NCBI GenBank assembly: GCA_022571175.1
Contig: JACZYI010000116.1
Location: 1 to 6,101 of the forward strand
DNA from: Pseudomonadota bacterium
GTDB taxonomy: Bacteria; Pseudomonadota; Alphaproteobacteria; Sphingomonadales; SMXR01
DNA: 6,101 bases
Direction of reading: 5' to 3'
This document shows, piece after piece, positions 5,414 through 6,101 of the stretch; position 1 is the first letter of the stretch, and each line of letters opens with the position of its first letter. The position numbers and the translations under genes are program-made. A model generated the notes under the pieces. It did not search any database and was not told where the DNA came from. It was given only the letters and a program-made list of their open reading frames with translations.

Positions 5414-6101
5414 GCGATCAAAGAATCGGGGCGCTTCAGAAACAACATGAAAGCCATCGGCGTGAATTTCGATTATGGCCAATCCACGCTCGGTCGTGCC
5501 GTCTTTTCGAAAGCGAAAAATTCCATCAATACCAACAAAACCACTGGGGTCTTCAAAAGTTTCGCGGGAAAAACGCTCGCTTTTAATGTCATGGCGGGCC
5601 AGCTCTGCAACCAGAGCCATGGCATCATAAGCCAAAGTGGCAATGCGTGGTGGAGAATACCCAAAATAATTGACGAAAACTTTTCTGAAGGCACTGATAT
5701 TATTCGGGGATGCGCCAGCAAACCAGCCGCCGACAAGCGAAGGCTCGTGCGAGAGACTCGAATCATCCCAAAGCCCAGTGCCCAGAAATCGAACTTCCAG
5801 AGGATCAACTTCGTAGAAAGGAAGAAGTGGTGCCAAGGAGCGCAACAGCTCACCACCTTCAGGTACAAGAACGGCACTGAAACCAGGCGCTCCTAAAGTC
5901 TCATAGGCCTTAAGACTCTCTAATATTTCTCTTGCCAAATCATCGCCCAGCTCCTCCAGAAAGCTAATTTCATCAAGATAGGCCCGACGACGATTATCAT
6001 AATTAGCAATGCGCCTGACCGGATCAAAAACACTTTGAGTTTCGCGCACATAGACTTCTATGGCTGTAATTTCGACCCCCGCCCTGTCCACAGCATTGGA
6101 A
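5411..6101 (-). CDS. Periplasmic substrate-binding-fold protein (LivJ / LpoA-like), C-terminal part
   Basis: The last 229 residues of a type-1 periplasmic-binding-fold protein (Peripla_BP_6 family); the gene runs past the window edge. The reading frame stays open through the GTG at 6091, which is an internal Val (SNAVDRAGVEITAIEVY), so GTG is not the start. The visible part shows AAG-like strand-helix units, AVLVPEGGELLRSLAPLLPFY, LGTGLWDD, VGGWFAG, PRIATLAYDAMALVAEL and a final GFVGIDGIFRFRKDGTTERGLAIIEI, all typical of this fold. Alphaproteobacterial homologues beside hemW are usually annotated as penicillin-binding protein activator or amino-acid ABC transporter binding protein. No permease or ATPase gene is visible, so a stand-alone cell-wall role (LpoA-like) is an inference from context. 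The signal peptide or lipobox would be outside the window. The stop is one base from the hemW stop. Confidence 0.85.
   Translation of the reverse strand, partial: SNAVDRAGVEITAIEVYVRETQSVFDPVRRIANYDNRRRAYLDEISFLEELGDDLAREILESLKAYETLGAPGFSAVLVPEGGELLRSLAPLLPFYEVDPLEVRFLGTGLWDDSSLSHEPSLVGGWFAGASPNNISAFRKVFVNYFGYSPPRIATLAYDAMALVAELARHDIKSERFSRETFEDPSGFVGIDGIFRFRKDGTTERGLAIIEIHADGFHVVSEAPRFFDR

Noticed and set aside
5411..6091. GTG at 6091 as the start of a 226-residue protein
   Set aside because: The frame continues upstream to the window edge with family-like residues (SNAV before DRAGVEI), and there is no signal peptide at the GTG; this is an internal Val of a longer protein.

Overview
The window looks like a chromosomal core-gene segment from an alphaproteobacterium. 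It has mid-range GC, about 50% by eye. The reasons are the HrcA/GrpE/DnaK heat-shock block next to a divergent rph-rdgB-hemW run, a LivJ/LpoA-like substrate-binding protein gene after hemW, and a CTTG...CCTATAT promoter of the alphaproteobacterial RpoH type before dnaK. The protein wording (for example the binding-protein segment GTGLWDD...GGWFAG and the HrcA and Rph sequences) fits Rhodospirillales-like lineages or moderate-GC marine relatives. I cannot name a genus.

Layout, left to right. Bases 1-324 hold the first 108 codons of dnaK on the minus strand, cut by the window edge. Bases 325-592 are a divergent control region with the dnaK promoter and two inverted repeats. Bases 593-1039 (+) encode a secreted PCuAC-type periplasmic copper chaperone. 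It converges on grpE (1036-1653, -), and the two stop codons overlap inside a small hairpin-plus-T-run terminator. A short spacer with three tandem 10-bp repeats separates grpE from hrcA (1735-2772, -). A divergent promoter region (2773-2917) follows, and then a tight plus-strand operon: rph (2918-3637), rdgB (3638-4240) and hemW (4243-5409), with 0 and 2 nt between genes. A minus-strand gene for a periplasmic substrate-binding-fold protein (5411 to beyond 6101) converges on hemW with one base between the stops.

Functionally, the left half is the protein-folding stress module: HrcA repressor, GrpE nucleotide exchange factor and DnaK. It is interrupted by an opposite-strand copper chaperone gene. 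The right half groups RNA 3'-end trimming (RNase PH), nucleotide-pool cleaning (RdgB) and a radical-SAM heme chaperone (HemW); these look co-transcribed and translationally coupled. I see no IS element, CRISPR array, tRNA, rRNA or phage gene, and no undescribed multi-gene system. The points worth a second look are small: the terminator nested in overlapping stops, the decamer repeats, an in-frame slippery A-run at the rdgB/hemW junction, and the palindromes in the dnaK control region.
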